From contig JBJDYV010000027.1 in assembly GCA_051867655.1 (NCBI GenBank), forward strand, positions 1 to 64,000: 64,000 nucleotides of DNA, given 5' to 3'. This DNA is from JAJPXI01 sp051867655 (GTDB lineage Bacteria; Bacillota; Clostridia; Oscillospirales; Oscillospiraceae). The translations under genes were made by a program, and so were the position numbers. The notes beneath the pieces were generated by a model. It ran no database searches. It worked only from the letters and a program-made list of their open reading frames with translations, and was not told the DNA's origin. This document shows positions 14,493 through 22,969 of this stretch, piece after piece. Every line of letters begins with the position of its first letter. The stretch's first letter is position 1.

Positions 14493-16727
14493 ATGAAAGT
14501 CATTCATCTGATTTCCGGCGGCGATACCGGCGGCGCCAAGACCCATGTTCACTCCCTGCTCCACGGGCTGGAGGGGCGGGTGGAGCTGACCCTGGTCTGC
14601 TTTATGGAGGGTCCCTTTGCCCAGGAGGCCCGGGACCTGGGCATTCCCACCGTCGTTCTGCCCGGCCACAATCTTTTCCGCACCCTGGGCGTTCTGAAAA
14701 AAATGATCCGGGACGGCGGCTACGAGATCATTCACTGCCACGGCGCCCGGGGCAACCTGATGGGCGCTCTGCTGCGCCGCTCCACCGGACTGCCCGTGGT
14801 CACCACCGTCCACTCCGACTATAAGCTGGACTATATGGGCCGTTTTCTCTCCCGGCTGACCTACGGCACCATCAACCGCATCGCCCTGCGCAAACTGGAC
14901 TACCGCATCGGCGTGTCCGACGCCATGGTGGATCAGCTGATCACCCGGGGCTTCGACCCCGACCGGCTGTTTGCCATCTACAACGGCCTGGACTTTTCCC
15001 CCCGCCCCGTGGCCATGGAGCGGGAGGAGTTTTTCCGCGCCGTGGGTCTGAACGCCGACGAAAACAGCGTCGTGGTCGGCATTGCCGCCCGCCTGAATCC
15101 GGTCAAGGATATTCCCACGCTGATCCGGGCCTTTGCCAAAGCCCACGCGCTGCGTCCTGAGCTGCGGCTGCTTATCGCCGGCGACGGCGCCCAGATGGAG
15201 GAGCTGAAACGGCTGGCCAACCAACTGGGCGTGACAGACACCGTTTGCTTTGCCGGCTGGCTGACCGATGTGGACTCCTTCTACCACGCCATCGACGTGA
15301 ATACCCTGACCTCCCTGTCCGAGACCTTCCCCTATTCCCTGACCGAAGGCGCCCGGGCCGGTCTGCCCACCGTCGCCAGCCGCGTGGGCGGCGTGCCCTA
15401 TCTGATCGACCACGGTGTCAACGGCCTTCTGTTCGAGGCAGGCGACGTGGACGCCCTGGCCGGACACATGGCCGCTCTGGCCGCCGACCCCGGCCTGCGG
15501 GAGCGGCTGGGCCGCCGCCTGTATGAGAAAGCGAAAGCGGAGTATTCCATCGAAACCACCATCCAGCGCCAGATTGAGATCTACGAGGCCATCCTGCGCA
15601 AACAGGCGCGGCCCCGCCCGAAGCGGGACGGCGTTTTGGTGTGCGGCGCCTACGGCCGGGGCAACGCCGGTGACGACGCCATTCTGGAGGCCATTCTGAC
15701 CGAAATGCGGCGGATCGACCGGGACATGCCCGTATGGGTGCTCTCCCGCAGTCCCAAGGACACCCGGCTGACCTACCGGGTCAACTCCCTGTACATCTTC
15801 TCCATTTGGAAATGGCTGCGCCGTATGGGACGGACGACCCTGTACATCAACGGCGGCGGTTCCCTGATGCAGGACGTGACCTCCCGCCGTTCCCTGTGGT
15901 TTTACCTGTTCACCATCTGGTGCGCCAAGCGCCGGGGCAATAAGGTGCTCATGTACGGCTGCGGCATCGGCCCCATCCGCTATCCCTCCAACCGGCGTCT
16001 GACCGCCCGGGTACTCCAGAGCAGCGTGGACGCCATCACCCTGCGGGACACCCACTCCAAAACCGAGCTGGAAGACATGGGCATCACCAACCCGGAGGTC
16101 TTTCTGTCCGCCGACCCCACTGTTATCCTGCCCGCCTCGGACCGCGAAGTCGTAAACGGTCTGATGGAAAGCCACGGTCTGGACCCCAAGGGCAAATACA
16201 TCGGCTTCACCCTGCGCCCCTGGCCGGGCTATGAGGAGAAGGCCCCGGTGTTCGGCGCATTAGCCGACTACGCCTGGGAAAAATATGGTCTGATCCCCGT
16301 CTTTCTGCCCATTGAGCCCCGGCTGGACACCGGCGCCGCCCGGCTGGCCGCCGCCCATATCAAAAAAGCGCCCTATCATATTGTGGAACACACCGGCTCC
16401 TCCGCCCACACCATCGGCCTGTTTGCCCGGATGCAGGTGGTGGTCTCCATGCGCCTGCACGCCCTGGTGTTCGCCGCCGGGCAGGGAGTCCCCCTGGTGG
16501 GCGTGGTCTACGACCAGAAGATCAGCTCTTTCCTGTCCTACATCGGACAGAACCTGTACTGTGATTTATCCGAGGCCTCGCTGGAAACGCTCCGCGCTCA
16601 CCTGGATGCCGCCTGCGCGCGCATCGGGGACACCGAGTTCCTGACCGGCAGCGTTGACCGTCTGCGCGCGGTGGAGGACGTCAACAGCAAAACCGCCCTA
16701 AAACTGCTTCGAGGTGACCCCGTTTGA
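14493..16727 (+). CDS. Fusion of GT4 glycosyltransferase and CsaB-type polysaccharide pyruvyl transferase
   Basis: A 744-residue two-domain protein. Residues 1 to about 372 form a GT-B glycosyltransferase of family 4, with GGDTGGAKTHVHSLL at the start, LNPVKDIPTLIRAF in the donor domain and LTEGARAGLPTVAS as the nucleotide-sugar motif. Residues about 378-740 are a polysaccharide pyruvyl transferase like CsaB, with GRGNAGDDAI, INGGGSLMQD, a GCGIGP loop and SMRLHALVFA. CsaB adds pyruvate ketals to wall polymers that hold S-layer proteins. The fusion implies that one enzyme both adds a sugar and pyruvylates. The ATG follows ACAGGAGAG; a frame from 14427 starts inside the promoter. A second glycosyltransferase overlaps the 3' end. 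Confidence 0.9.
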   Translation: MKVIHLISGGDTGGAKTHVHSLLHGLEGRVELTLVCFMEGPFAQEARDLGIPTVVLPGHNLFRTLGVLKKMIRDGGYEIIHCHGARGNLMGALLRRSTGLPVVTTVHSDYKLDYMGRFLSRLTYGTINRIALRKLDYRIGVSDAMVDQLITRGFDPDRLFAIYNGLDFSPRPVAMEREEFFRAVGLNADENSVVVGIAARLNPVKDIPTLIRAFAKAHALRPELRLLIAGDGAQMEELKRLANQLGVTDTVCFAGWLTDVDSFYHAIDVNTLTSLSETFPYSLTEGARAGLPTVASRVGGVPYLIDHGVNGLLFEAGDVDALAGHMAALAADPGLRERLGRRLYEKAKAEYSIETTIQRQIEIYEAILRKQARPRPKRDGVLVCGAYGRGNAGDDAILEAILTEMRRIDRDMPVWVLSRSPKDTRLTYRVNSLYIFSIWKWLRRMGRTTLYINGGGSLMQDVTSRRSLWFYLFTIWCAKRRGNKVLMYGCGIGPIRYPSNRRLTARVLQSSVDAITLRDTHSKTELEDMGITNPEVFLSADPTVILPASDREVVNGLMESHGLDPKGKYIGFTLRPWPGYEEKAPVFGALADYAWEKYGLIPVFLPIEPRLDTGAARLAAAHIKKAPYHIVEHTGSSAHTIGLFARMQVVVSMRLHALVFAAGQGVPLVGVVYDQKISSFLSYIGQNLYCDLSEASLETLRAHLDAACARIGDTEFLTGSVDRLRAVEDVNSKTALKLLRGDPV

Positions 16728-17800
16728 AACAAATCGTCTGTCTCTCCCACACTCCCTGGAGCTCCCGCCCCACCCGTACCCAGCAGCTGATGACCCGTCT
16801 GGCGGGAGCGGATGTGCTCTTTTTCGAGCCGCCCGGCCCCAAGCCGGACAGCAAAGGCCGCAAGGTACGCCCAAACGTCATGGTATACCAGCTGCCGAAG
16901 ATGATCGACCTGGCTTCCCACACCGCTGTGGTGGGCCGCCACAACCGCCGGAAGATCGCCGCCTGCATTGAAAAGGCCATGGCCCGCCACCGGTTCCGGG
17001 AGCCTTTGCTCTGGTGCACCACCCCCGAAAATGTTCATCAGCTGGACTACCTGGCCTACCGGGGGCTGGTCTATGACTGCCACCGCTACTGGTCCGACCT
17101 GCCCGTCGCCTGGGAGGGCGAGCTGGCCGCCGCGGCCGATGTGTGCTTTGCCGCCTCTGATGGGCTGGTGGACCGCCTGTCCCCCTGCAATGAGAACATT
17201 GCCCTGCTGCCCAACGGGGTCAATTACCCCCTGTTCTGCCGGGAGCTGCTGGAGACGCCCCAGGAACTCTCCGACCTGGCCGGAAAGCCCGTGCTGGGCT
17301 TCGTCGGCTCCCTGCGCCCCGATCTGGACGTGAAACCCCTTCTGCTGGCCGCCGACAGCCACCCCGACTGGACTCTCCTGCTGATCGGCCCGGTGGAACC
17401 CTCGGCCTATCTGCCCCTGCTGGAGCAGCGGGAGAACATTCGCCTGCTGGGCAAGCGCCCCCTGGTGGATCTGCCCGACTATCTGAGCTGCTGCGGCGTG
17501 TGCGTCCACCTGCTGCGCGAGCTGGAGGAGGACAGCGATGTGATCCCTGCCCGCGTCTACGAGTACTTGGCCGCCGGCAAGCCGGTGGTGTCCATGCTCT
17601 GGAAACACCAGCGGGAGGAATTCCCCGACGTGATCCGCCCCGCGCGCACGGCGGAGGAGTTTGTCACCCAGTGCGAACAGGCCCTGGCAGAGGACCCCGC
17701 CGAACTGCTGCGCCGCAGGCGGGATTACGGCGCGGCCGCCGCGTGGGACATCCGGGCGGAAGAGGTTCTGCGCATCCTGGAAGCCAACGGTCTGAACTGA
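16724..17800 (+). CDS. Glycosyltransferase (TuaH-like)
   Basis: A 358-residue GT-B glycosyltransferase with an initial CLSHTPWSSRPTRTQQL segment, a LPNGVNYPLFC linker and a C-terminal donor site RVYEYLAAGKPVVS. The pattern resembles teichuronic-acid-type TuaH enzymes; the sugar donor is unknown. Translation starts at TTG overlapping the previous stop (TTGA), with GAGGTGA upstream, so it is coupled to the GT4-CsaB gene and likely works on the same cell-wall polymer. Confidence 0.82.
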   Translation: MKQIVCLSHTPWSSRPTRTQQLMTRLAGADVLFFEPPGPKPDSKGRKVRPNVMVYQLPKMIDLASHTAVVGRHNRRKIAACIEKAMARHRFREPLLWCTTPENVHQLDYLAYRGLVYDCHRYWSDLPVAWEGELAAAADVCFAASDGLVDRLSPCNENIALLPNGVNYPLFCRELLETPQELSDLAGKPVLGFVGSLRPDLDVKPLLLAADSHPDWTLLLIGPVEPSAYLPLLEQRENIRLLGKRPLVDLPDYLSCCGVCVHLLRELEEDSDVIPARVYEYLAAGKPVVSMLWKHQREEFPDVIRPARTAEEFVTQCEQALAEDPAELLRRRRDYGAAAAWDIRAEEVLRILEANGLN

Positions 17801-17876
17801 TACGGGGCATTTCATCTATGGATTCTTCCTCTTTTCCCTGACAATTGTGTAACCCTACGAAATTCACCCTTTCCCC

Positions 17877-17905
17877 TTGCAATCAGACGAATTTTTCGTT
17901 ACGAT
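17877..17905 (+). promoter_or_regulatory. pur operon promoter with a palindromic spacer
   Basis: TTGCAA (17877-17882) and TACGAT (17900-17905) are 17 nt apart. The spacer contains the palindrome ACGAA-TTT-TTCGT (17887-17899), and a further ACGAA lies at 17857-17861. CGAA half-sites recall PurR boxes of Firmicutes, but this is a weak match by eye. Confidence 0.6.
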
Positions 17906-17949
17906 TACTGCGTAAATTTTTCTTTTTATTTATTTAAAGGAGAAATCAT

Positions 17950-18438
17950 ATGAAAAAAGTCGCCGTTATCATGGGATCCGATTCTGACCTCGAAACCATG
18001 CGTCCCTGCATGAAGCGCCTGAAGGAATTCGGCGTTCCCTTTGAAGTTCATATTATTTCCGCCCACCGTACCCCCGCCGCCGCGGAGGAGTTCGCCTCCA
18101 CCGCCGCCGAGCGGGGTTTTGGCGTGATCATCGCCGCCGCAGGCAAGGCCGCCCACCTGGGCGGGGTCCTGGCCGCCTACACCACGCTGCCGGTCATCGG
18201 CGTGCCCATCAAGACGTCCATGATGGGCGGACTGGACAGCCTGCTGTCCATGGTTCAGATGCCCAAGGGCATCCCCGTGGCCTGCGTGGCCGTGGACGGC
18301 GCTGACAACGCCGGCATTCTGGCCGTCCAGATGCTGGCGATCCACGATGTTGAACTTACCGCCCGGCTGGCGGATTTCAAATCAAAGATGGCTGAAGAAG
18401 TAACCCAGAAAGACAAAAAAGTACAGGAGGAATTCTGA
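17950..18438 (+). CDS. purE: 5-(carboxyamino)imidazole ribonucleotide mutase
   Basis: A 162-residue octameric mutase-type enzyme of the sixth step of purine synthesis. GSDSD (9-13) and SAHRTP are the substrate-binding motifs. The usual GGAAHLPG loop is replaced by GKAAHLGG, a version I associate with genomes lacking PurK; no purK is found in this operon. If so, this PurE may use AIR and CO2 rather than N5-CAIR, which is inference. It opens the operon purE-C-F-M-N-O-H-D, and its AAAGGAG site is 8 nt before the ATG. Confidence 0.94.
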   Translation: MKKVAVIMGSDSDLETMRPCMKRLKEFGVPFEVHIISAHRTPAAAEEFASTAAERGFGVIIAAAGKAAHLGGVLAAYTTLPVIGVPIKTSMMGGLDSLLSMVQMPKGIPVACVAVDGADNAGILAVQMLAIHDVELTARLADFKSKMAEEVTQKDKKVQEEF

Positions 18439-18441
18439 AAG

Positions 18442-19128
18442 ATGGAGAAACAGCTTGTTTACACCGGAAAAACCAAAAACGTGTACGCCCTGGAGAACGG
18501 AAATTACCTGCTGAAGTTCAAGGACGACTGCACCGGCAAGGACGGCGTGTTTGATCCCGGCGAGAACAGCGTGGGTCTGACCATTGAGGGCGTGGGCGAT
18601 GTGAATCTGCGCATGTCCATCTATTTCTTCGAGAAAATCAACGCCGCCGGCATCCGCACCCACTATGTCAGCGCCGACCTGAAGGACACCACCATGGAAG
18701 TCCTGCCCGCCAAGGTGTTCGGTCAGGGTCTGGAGGTCATCTGCCGCCACAAGGCCGTGGGCTCCTTCTTCCGCCGCTACGGTCAGTATATCGAGGAGGG
18801 CGCCGACCTGCCCGCCTATGTGGAGACCACCTTCAAGAACGACGAGCTGGGCGATCCCCTGGTGACCAAGGACGGTCTGGTGGTTCTGGGCATCATGACC
18901 GAGCAGCAGTACGACGACATCAAGGATATGACCCAGAAGATCACCCAGATCGTGGCCGACGATCTGAAGGAAAAGGGCCTGGTCCTGTACGATATCAAGT
19001 TCGAGTACGGCTACGACGCCGAGGGCAAGGTCATGCTCATCGATGAAATTGCCTCCGGCAATATGCGCGTCTACAAGGACGGCAAATACATCGATCCCAT
19101 GACCCTGTCCAAGCTGTTCTTCGCCTGA
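18442..19128 (+). CDS. purC: SAICAR synthetase
   Basis: A 228-residue ATP-dependent ligase joining CAIR and aspartate. It begins QLVYTGKTKNVYAL, has DDCTGKDGV in the ATP loop, RMSIYFFEKI and the VLYDIKFEYG and LIDEIASGNMR motifs. The length matches the short bacterial form. It starts 4 nt after purE. Confidence 0.95.
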   Translation: MEKQLVYTGKTKNVYALENGNYLLKFKDDCTGKDGVFDPGENSVGLTIEGVGDVNLRMSIYFFEKINAAGIRTHYVSADLKDTTMEVLPAKVFGQGLEVICRHKAVGSFFRRYGQYIEEGADLPAYVETTFKNDELGDPLVTKDGLVVLGIMTEQQYDDIKDMTQKITQIVADDLKEKGLVLYDIKFEYGYDAEGKVMLIDEIASGNMRVYKDGKYIDPMTLSKLFFA

Positions 19129-19141
19129 TCGGGAGCAGCGC

Positions 19142-20563
19142 ATGGGAGGATTTTTTGGCGCAGTCTCTCAGCGGGACTGCGTATTGGACATTTTCTTCGG
19201 GACGGACTACCACTCTCACCTGGGCACCCGCCGGGGCGGCATGGCCATTTTTGATGAGAAGGACGGGTTTCAGCGCCAGATCCACAACATCGAAAACACC
19301 CCCTTCCGCACCAAGTTCGAGCATGATCTGGCCGATTTCCACGGTAATTCCGGCATCGGCTGCATCAGCGATACCGACCCCCAGCCCCTGCTGGTGCGCT
19401 CTCACCTGGGGCTGTACGCCATCACCACGGTGGGCATTATCCGCAACGCAGACGAGCTGGTGGAAAAGTATTTCTCCGACCACGGCCATCAGTTCATGGC
19501 CATGAGCTCGGGCAAGGTCAACGCCACCGAACTGACGGCCGCCCTGATCAACCAGAAAGACGACCTGGTCTCCGGCATCCGCCACGCTCAGGAGGAGATC
19601 GACGGCTCGGCCACCATTCTGATTCTGACCCAGGACGGCATCATCGCCGCCCGGGACGCTCTGGGCCGCTTGCCGGTGCTCATCGGGCAGAATGAAGAGG
19701 GCTGCTGCGTCTCCTTTGAGTCCTTCGCCTATCAAAAGCTGGGCTATCAGAATGCCTATGAGCTGGGTTCCCGGGAGATCGTGAAGGTCACCGCGAAAGG
19801 CTACGAGACCCTTTCCCCCGCCGGACAGGATATGAAGATCTGCGCCTTCCTGTGGACCTATTACGGCTACCCCAACTCCAATTACGAGGGCGTCAACGTG
19901 GAGGTCATGCGCTACCGCAACGGTGCGGTCATGGCCCGGGATGAGGCACACCGGGGCAGCCTGCCTGATGTGGACTTTGTGGCCGGCGTGCCCGACTCCG
20001 GCCTGCCCCACGCCATCGGCTATGCCAACCAAAGCGGCAAGACCTTCGCCCGCCCCTTTGTCAAGTATACCCCCACCTGGCCCCGCTCCTTTATGCCCTC
20101 CAATCAGGACGTGCGCAATCAGGTGGCAAAAATGAAACAGATCCCCGTGCCCGAACTGATTGAGGGTAAAAAGCTGCTTTTTGTGGACGACTCCATCGTC
20201 CGCGGCACCCAGCTGCGGGAGACCGTGGAGTTCCTCTATGAATCGGGCGCGAAGGAAGTGCATATGCGCTCCGCCTGTCCCCCCATCATGTACGGCTGCA
20301 AGTACCTGAACTTCTCCTCGAGCCGCTCCGACATGGAGCTGCTGGCCCGCATGACCGTGCAGGAGCTGGAGGGCGACGAGGGTCAGAAGCATCTGGACGA
20401 GTATGCCGACGCCACCACGGAACGCGGGCAGTGCATGCTGAAGGCGATCTGTGAAAAATTTGGTTTTGACTCTCTTGGTTACCAATCCCTGGACGGCCTT
20501 CTGGAGGCCATCGGGATTGAGAAGGAAAAGATCTGCACGTATTGTTGGTCGGGAAAGGAATAA
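19142..20563 (+). CDS. purF: PurF-like amidophosphoribosyltransferase with degenerate glutaminase site
   Basis: A 473-residue PurF homologue. The phosphoribosyltransferase half looks intact: the PRPP loop is LLFVDDSIVRGTQ, and the C-terminal ICTYCW together with earlier cysteines fits the 4Fe-4S type of the B. subtilis enzyme. The glutaminase half, however, lacks expected residues. Position 2, where the catalytic Cys should be (as in MCGIVGI, or after a propeptide), is Gly (MGGFFGAVS). The glutamine-binding GHVRYxT region reads NSGIGCISDT, and the HNGNL oxyanion segment reads TTVGII. The first Cys, at 13, is not at a normal site. Such Cys-less PurF paralogues occur, as I recall, in Clostridia and Bacteroidetes. 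It may use free ammonia, an external amidotransferase, or have another role. It sits in the normal purF place of the operon. Confidence 0.85.
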   Translation: MGGFFGAVSQRDCVLDIFFGTDYHSHLGTRRGGMAIFDEKDGFQRQIHNIENTPFRTKFEHDLADFHGNSGIGCISDTDPQPLLVRSHLGLYAITTVGIIRNADELVEKYFSDHGHQFMAMSSGKVNATELTAALINQKDDLVSGIRHAQEEIDGSATILILTQDGIIAARDALGRLPVLIGQNEEGCCVSFESFAYQKLGYQNAYELGSREIVKVTAKGYETLSPAGQDMKICAFLWTYYGYPNSNYEGVNVEVMRYRNGAVMARDEAHRGSLPDVDFVAGVPDSGLPHAIGYANQSGKTFARPFVKYTPTWPRSFMPSNQDVRNQVAKMKQIPVPELIEGKKLLFVDDSIVRGTQLRETVEFLYESGAKEVHMRSACPPIMYGCKYLNFSSSRSDMELLARMTVQELEGDEGQKHLDEYADATTERGQCMLKAICEKFGFDSLGYQSLDGLLEAIGIEKEKICTYCWSGKE

Positions 20564-20568
20564 ACAAC

Positions 20569-21615
20569 ATGAAGAACTCTCACTCTGAATCCTACGCCGC
20601 CGCAGGCGTGGACGTGACCGCCGGTTACGAGTCGGTCAACCGCATCAAACCCCTGGTGGAGTCCACCTACATTCCGGGCGTCATGGGCACGCTGGGCGGC
20701 TTCGGCGGCCTGTTCGCCCCCGATGTGGCGGGCATGAAAAAGCCCGTGCTGGTCTCCGGAACCGACGGTGTGGGCACCAAGCTCAAGCTGGCATTCCTGA
20801 TGGACAAGCATGACACCGTGGGCATCGACTGCGTGGCCATGTGCGTCAATGACATTATCTGTTCGGGCGCTTTCCCCCTTTTCTTCCTGGACTATCTGGC
20901 CGTGGGCAAGAACAAGCCTGAGCGCATCGAGGCCATCGTCTCCGGCGTGACCGAGGGCTGCCGTCAGGCAGGCTGCGCTCTGATCGGCGGTGAGACCGCC
21001 GAGATGCCCGGCTTCTATGGCGAGGACGAGTATGACCTGGCCGGTTTCGCCGTGGGCATGGCTGACGAGGAGAAGATGATCGACGGCTCCACCCTCCAGG
21101 AGGGCGACCTGCTGATCGGTCTGGCCTCCTCCGGTGTCCACTCCAACGGCTTCTCCCTGGTGCGCAAGGTGTTCGGCATCGACGACAACGCCGCCCGCCT
21201 GACGGAGAAGGTCCCCGAACTGAACGCCACCCTGGGTGAGACCCTGCTGCGCCCCACCCGCATCTATGTCAAGGCCATCAAATGCCTGCTCAGCCACGGC
21301 GTGCATGTGAAGGCCATCAGCCACATCACCGGCGGCGGCCTGTATGAGAACGTGCCCCGCATGATGAAGGACGGTCTGACCGCCCGCATTGATGTGGGCT
21401 CCTTCCCCGTCCTGCCCATTTTCGAGTTGATCGCCAAAGAGGGCCAGATCCCCCTGCGGGACATGTATAATACCTTCAACATGGGTCTGGGCATGGTCAT
21501 CGCCATTCCCAAAGACGAAGTGGGCGTGGCGAAGGATGCCCTGACCCGCGCCGGTGAGCGCGCCTACATTGTCGGCTCCGTGGTCAAGGGTGACGCTGGA
21601 GTGGAGCTGGTATGA
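20569..21615 (+). CDS. purM: Phosphoribosylformylglycinamidine cyclo-ligase (AIR synthetase)
   Basis: A 348-residue ATP-dependent cyclase. The segments DGVGTKLKLAF, GIDCVAMCVNDI, GGETAEMPGFY and HITGGGLYENVPRM are family hallmarks. The ATG at 20569 has GGAAAGGAA before it; an earlier frame from 20542 would lie inside purF. It overlaps purN by 4 nt. PurL, which makes its substrate, is not encoded in the window. Confidence 0.95.
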   Translation: MKNSHSESYAAAGVDVTAGYESVNRIKPLVESTYIPGVMGTLGGFGGLFAPDVAGMKKPVLVSGTDGVGTKLKLAFLMDKHDTVGIDCVAMCVNDIICSGAFPLFFLDYLAVGKNKPERIEAIVSGVTEGCRQAGCALIGGETAEMPGFYGEDEYDLAGFAVGMADEEKMIDGSTLQEGDLLIGLASSGVHSNGFSLVRKVFGIDDNAARLTEKVPELNATLGETLLRPTRIYVKAIKCLLSHGVHVKAISHITGGGLYENVPRMMKDGLTARIDVGSFPVLPIFELIAKEGQIPLRDMYNTFNMGLGMVIAIPKDEVGVAKDALTRAGERAYIVGSVVKGDAGVELV

Positions 21616-22256
21616 GCGCCCCCAAGCGCATCGCCGTGCTGGTCTCCGGCGGCGGCACCAATCTGCAGGCTTTGATCGACGCCCAGGGCCGCGGCGAGAT
21701 CGTGGGCGGTGAGATTGCCGCCGTCATCTCCTCCAAGGAGGGGGCCTTCGCCCTGGAGCGTGCCGCCAAGGCGGGAATTCCCGGCTATGTGATCGCCCGG
21801 AAGAGCTTCGACTCCAACCGGGCCATGACCCTGGCCCTGGTGGACAAGCTGCGTGAGCTGAACATCGACCTGGTGGTGCTGGCTGGCTTCATGGTCATCC
21901 TGACCGAGGAGATGGTCAGGGCTTTCCCCAACGCCATTCTGAACGTCCACCCCGCCCTGATCCCCTCCTTCTGCGGCCCGGGCTATTACGGCCTGCACGT
22001 CCACGAAAAGGCGCTGGAATACGGCGTGAAGCTGTCCGGCGCCACCGTCCACTTCGTCAGCGAGGAGTGCGACGGCGGTCCCATCGTACTTCAAAAGGCT
22101 GTTCCGGTGGAAGAGGACGACACCCCCGAGACGCTCCAGCGCCGCATCATGGAACAGTGTGAATGGATCATCCTGCCCCAGGCGGTCTCTCTGTTTTGTC
22201 AGGGCCGGCTGCGTGTGGAGGGCAGAATCGTACACATTACGGGAGGTACAATATGA
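21612..22256 (+). CDS. purN: Phosphoribosylglycinamide formyltransferase
   Basis: A 214-residue formyl-THF-dependent transformylase of the third purine step. It has VLVSGGGTNLQALI for phosphate binding, NVHPALIPSF with the catalytic Asn and His, and HFVSEECDGGPI with the catalytic Asp. Start and stop overlap purM and purO by ATGA, so the three genes are translated in tight succession. Confidence 0.95.
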   Translation: MSAPKRIAVLVSGGGTNLQALIDAQGRGEIVGGEIAAVISSKEGAFALERAAKAGIPGYVIARKSFDSNRAMTLALVDKLRELNIDLVVLAGFMVILTEEMVRAFPNAILNVHPALIPSFCGPGYYGLHVHEKALEYGVKLSGATVHFVSEECDGGPIVLQKAVPVEEDDTPETLQRRIMEQCEWIILPQAVSLFCQGRLRVEGRIVHITGGTI

Positions 22257-22966
22257 AAACCATGGATCTCTCCGCGTTGTTGCGCGGCAACCCCTACCCC
22301 GGCCGGGGCATCGTGCTGGGCAAAACCCAGGACGGCAAGAAGGCGGCCATTGCCTATTTCATCATGGGCCGCAGCGAAAATTCCCGCAACCGCATCTTTG
22401 AAGCCACCGAGGACGGCATCCGCACCAAGGCCTTTGACGAGTCCAAGATGACCGACCCGTCCCTGATCATCTACCACCCCGTGCGCGTGGTGGGCGGCGA
22501 CACCGTGGTCACCAACGGCGACCAGACCGACACCGTGCGGGACGGCCTGCTGGAAGGTAAGGTATTTGCCCAGTCCCTGAAAACGCGCGAGTTTGAGCCG
22601 GACGGCCCCAACTACACCCCGCGCATTTCCGGTCTGGTCCACAAGGACGGCAGCTATGCCCTGTCCATCCTGAAGAGTGCCGACGGTGATCCCTCCTCCT
22701 GCCGCCGCCAGTTCTTCGGCTACGAGAATTCCTTGGCCGGTCAGGGCCACTTTATCCACACCTATATGGGCGACGGCAGCCCCCTGCCCTCCTTCGAGGG
22801 TGAGCCCGAGCAGGTGGCCATCAACGCCGCCTCCGCACAGGAGTGGGCCGGCCAGATCTGGGAGTGCCTGAACGCCGACAACAAGGTCTCCCTGTTCGTG
22901 CGCATGATCGACCTGGCCACCGGCGAGACTGACACTGTTATCAAAAATAAACACGAGGGTGATTAA
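22253..22966 (+). CDS. purO: IMP cyclohydrolase, archaeal PurO type
   Basis: A 237-residue protein of the stand-alone IMP cyclohydrolase family (first described in archaea as PurO), which closes the purine ring from FAICAR. The opening LRGNPYPGRGIVLGKT, the segment AAIAYFIMGRSENSRNR and a later YTPRISG are characteristic. It replaces the N-terminal domain of the usual bifunctional PurH. The start at 22253 follows GGGAGG and overlaps the purN stop. Confidence 0.9.
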   Translation: MKTMDLSALLRGNPYPGRGIVLGKTQDGKKAAIAYFIMGRSENSRNRIFEATEDGIRTKAFDESKMTDPSLIIYHPVRVVGGDTVVTNGDQTDTVRDGLLEGKVFAQSLKTREFEPDGPNYTPRISGLVHKDGSYALSILKSADGDPSSCRRQFFGYENSLAGQGHFIHTYMGDGSPLPSFEGEPEQVAINAASAQEWAGQIWECLNADNKVSLFVRMIDLATGETDTVIKNKHEGD

Positions 22967-22969
22967 GTC

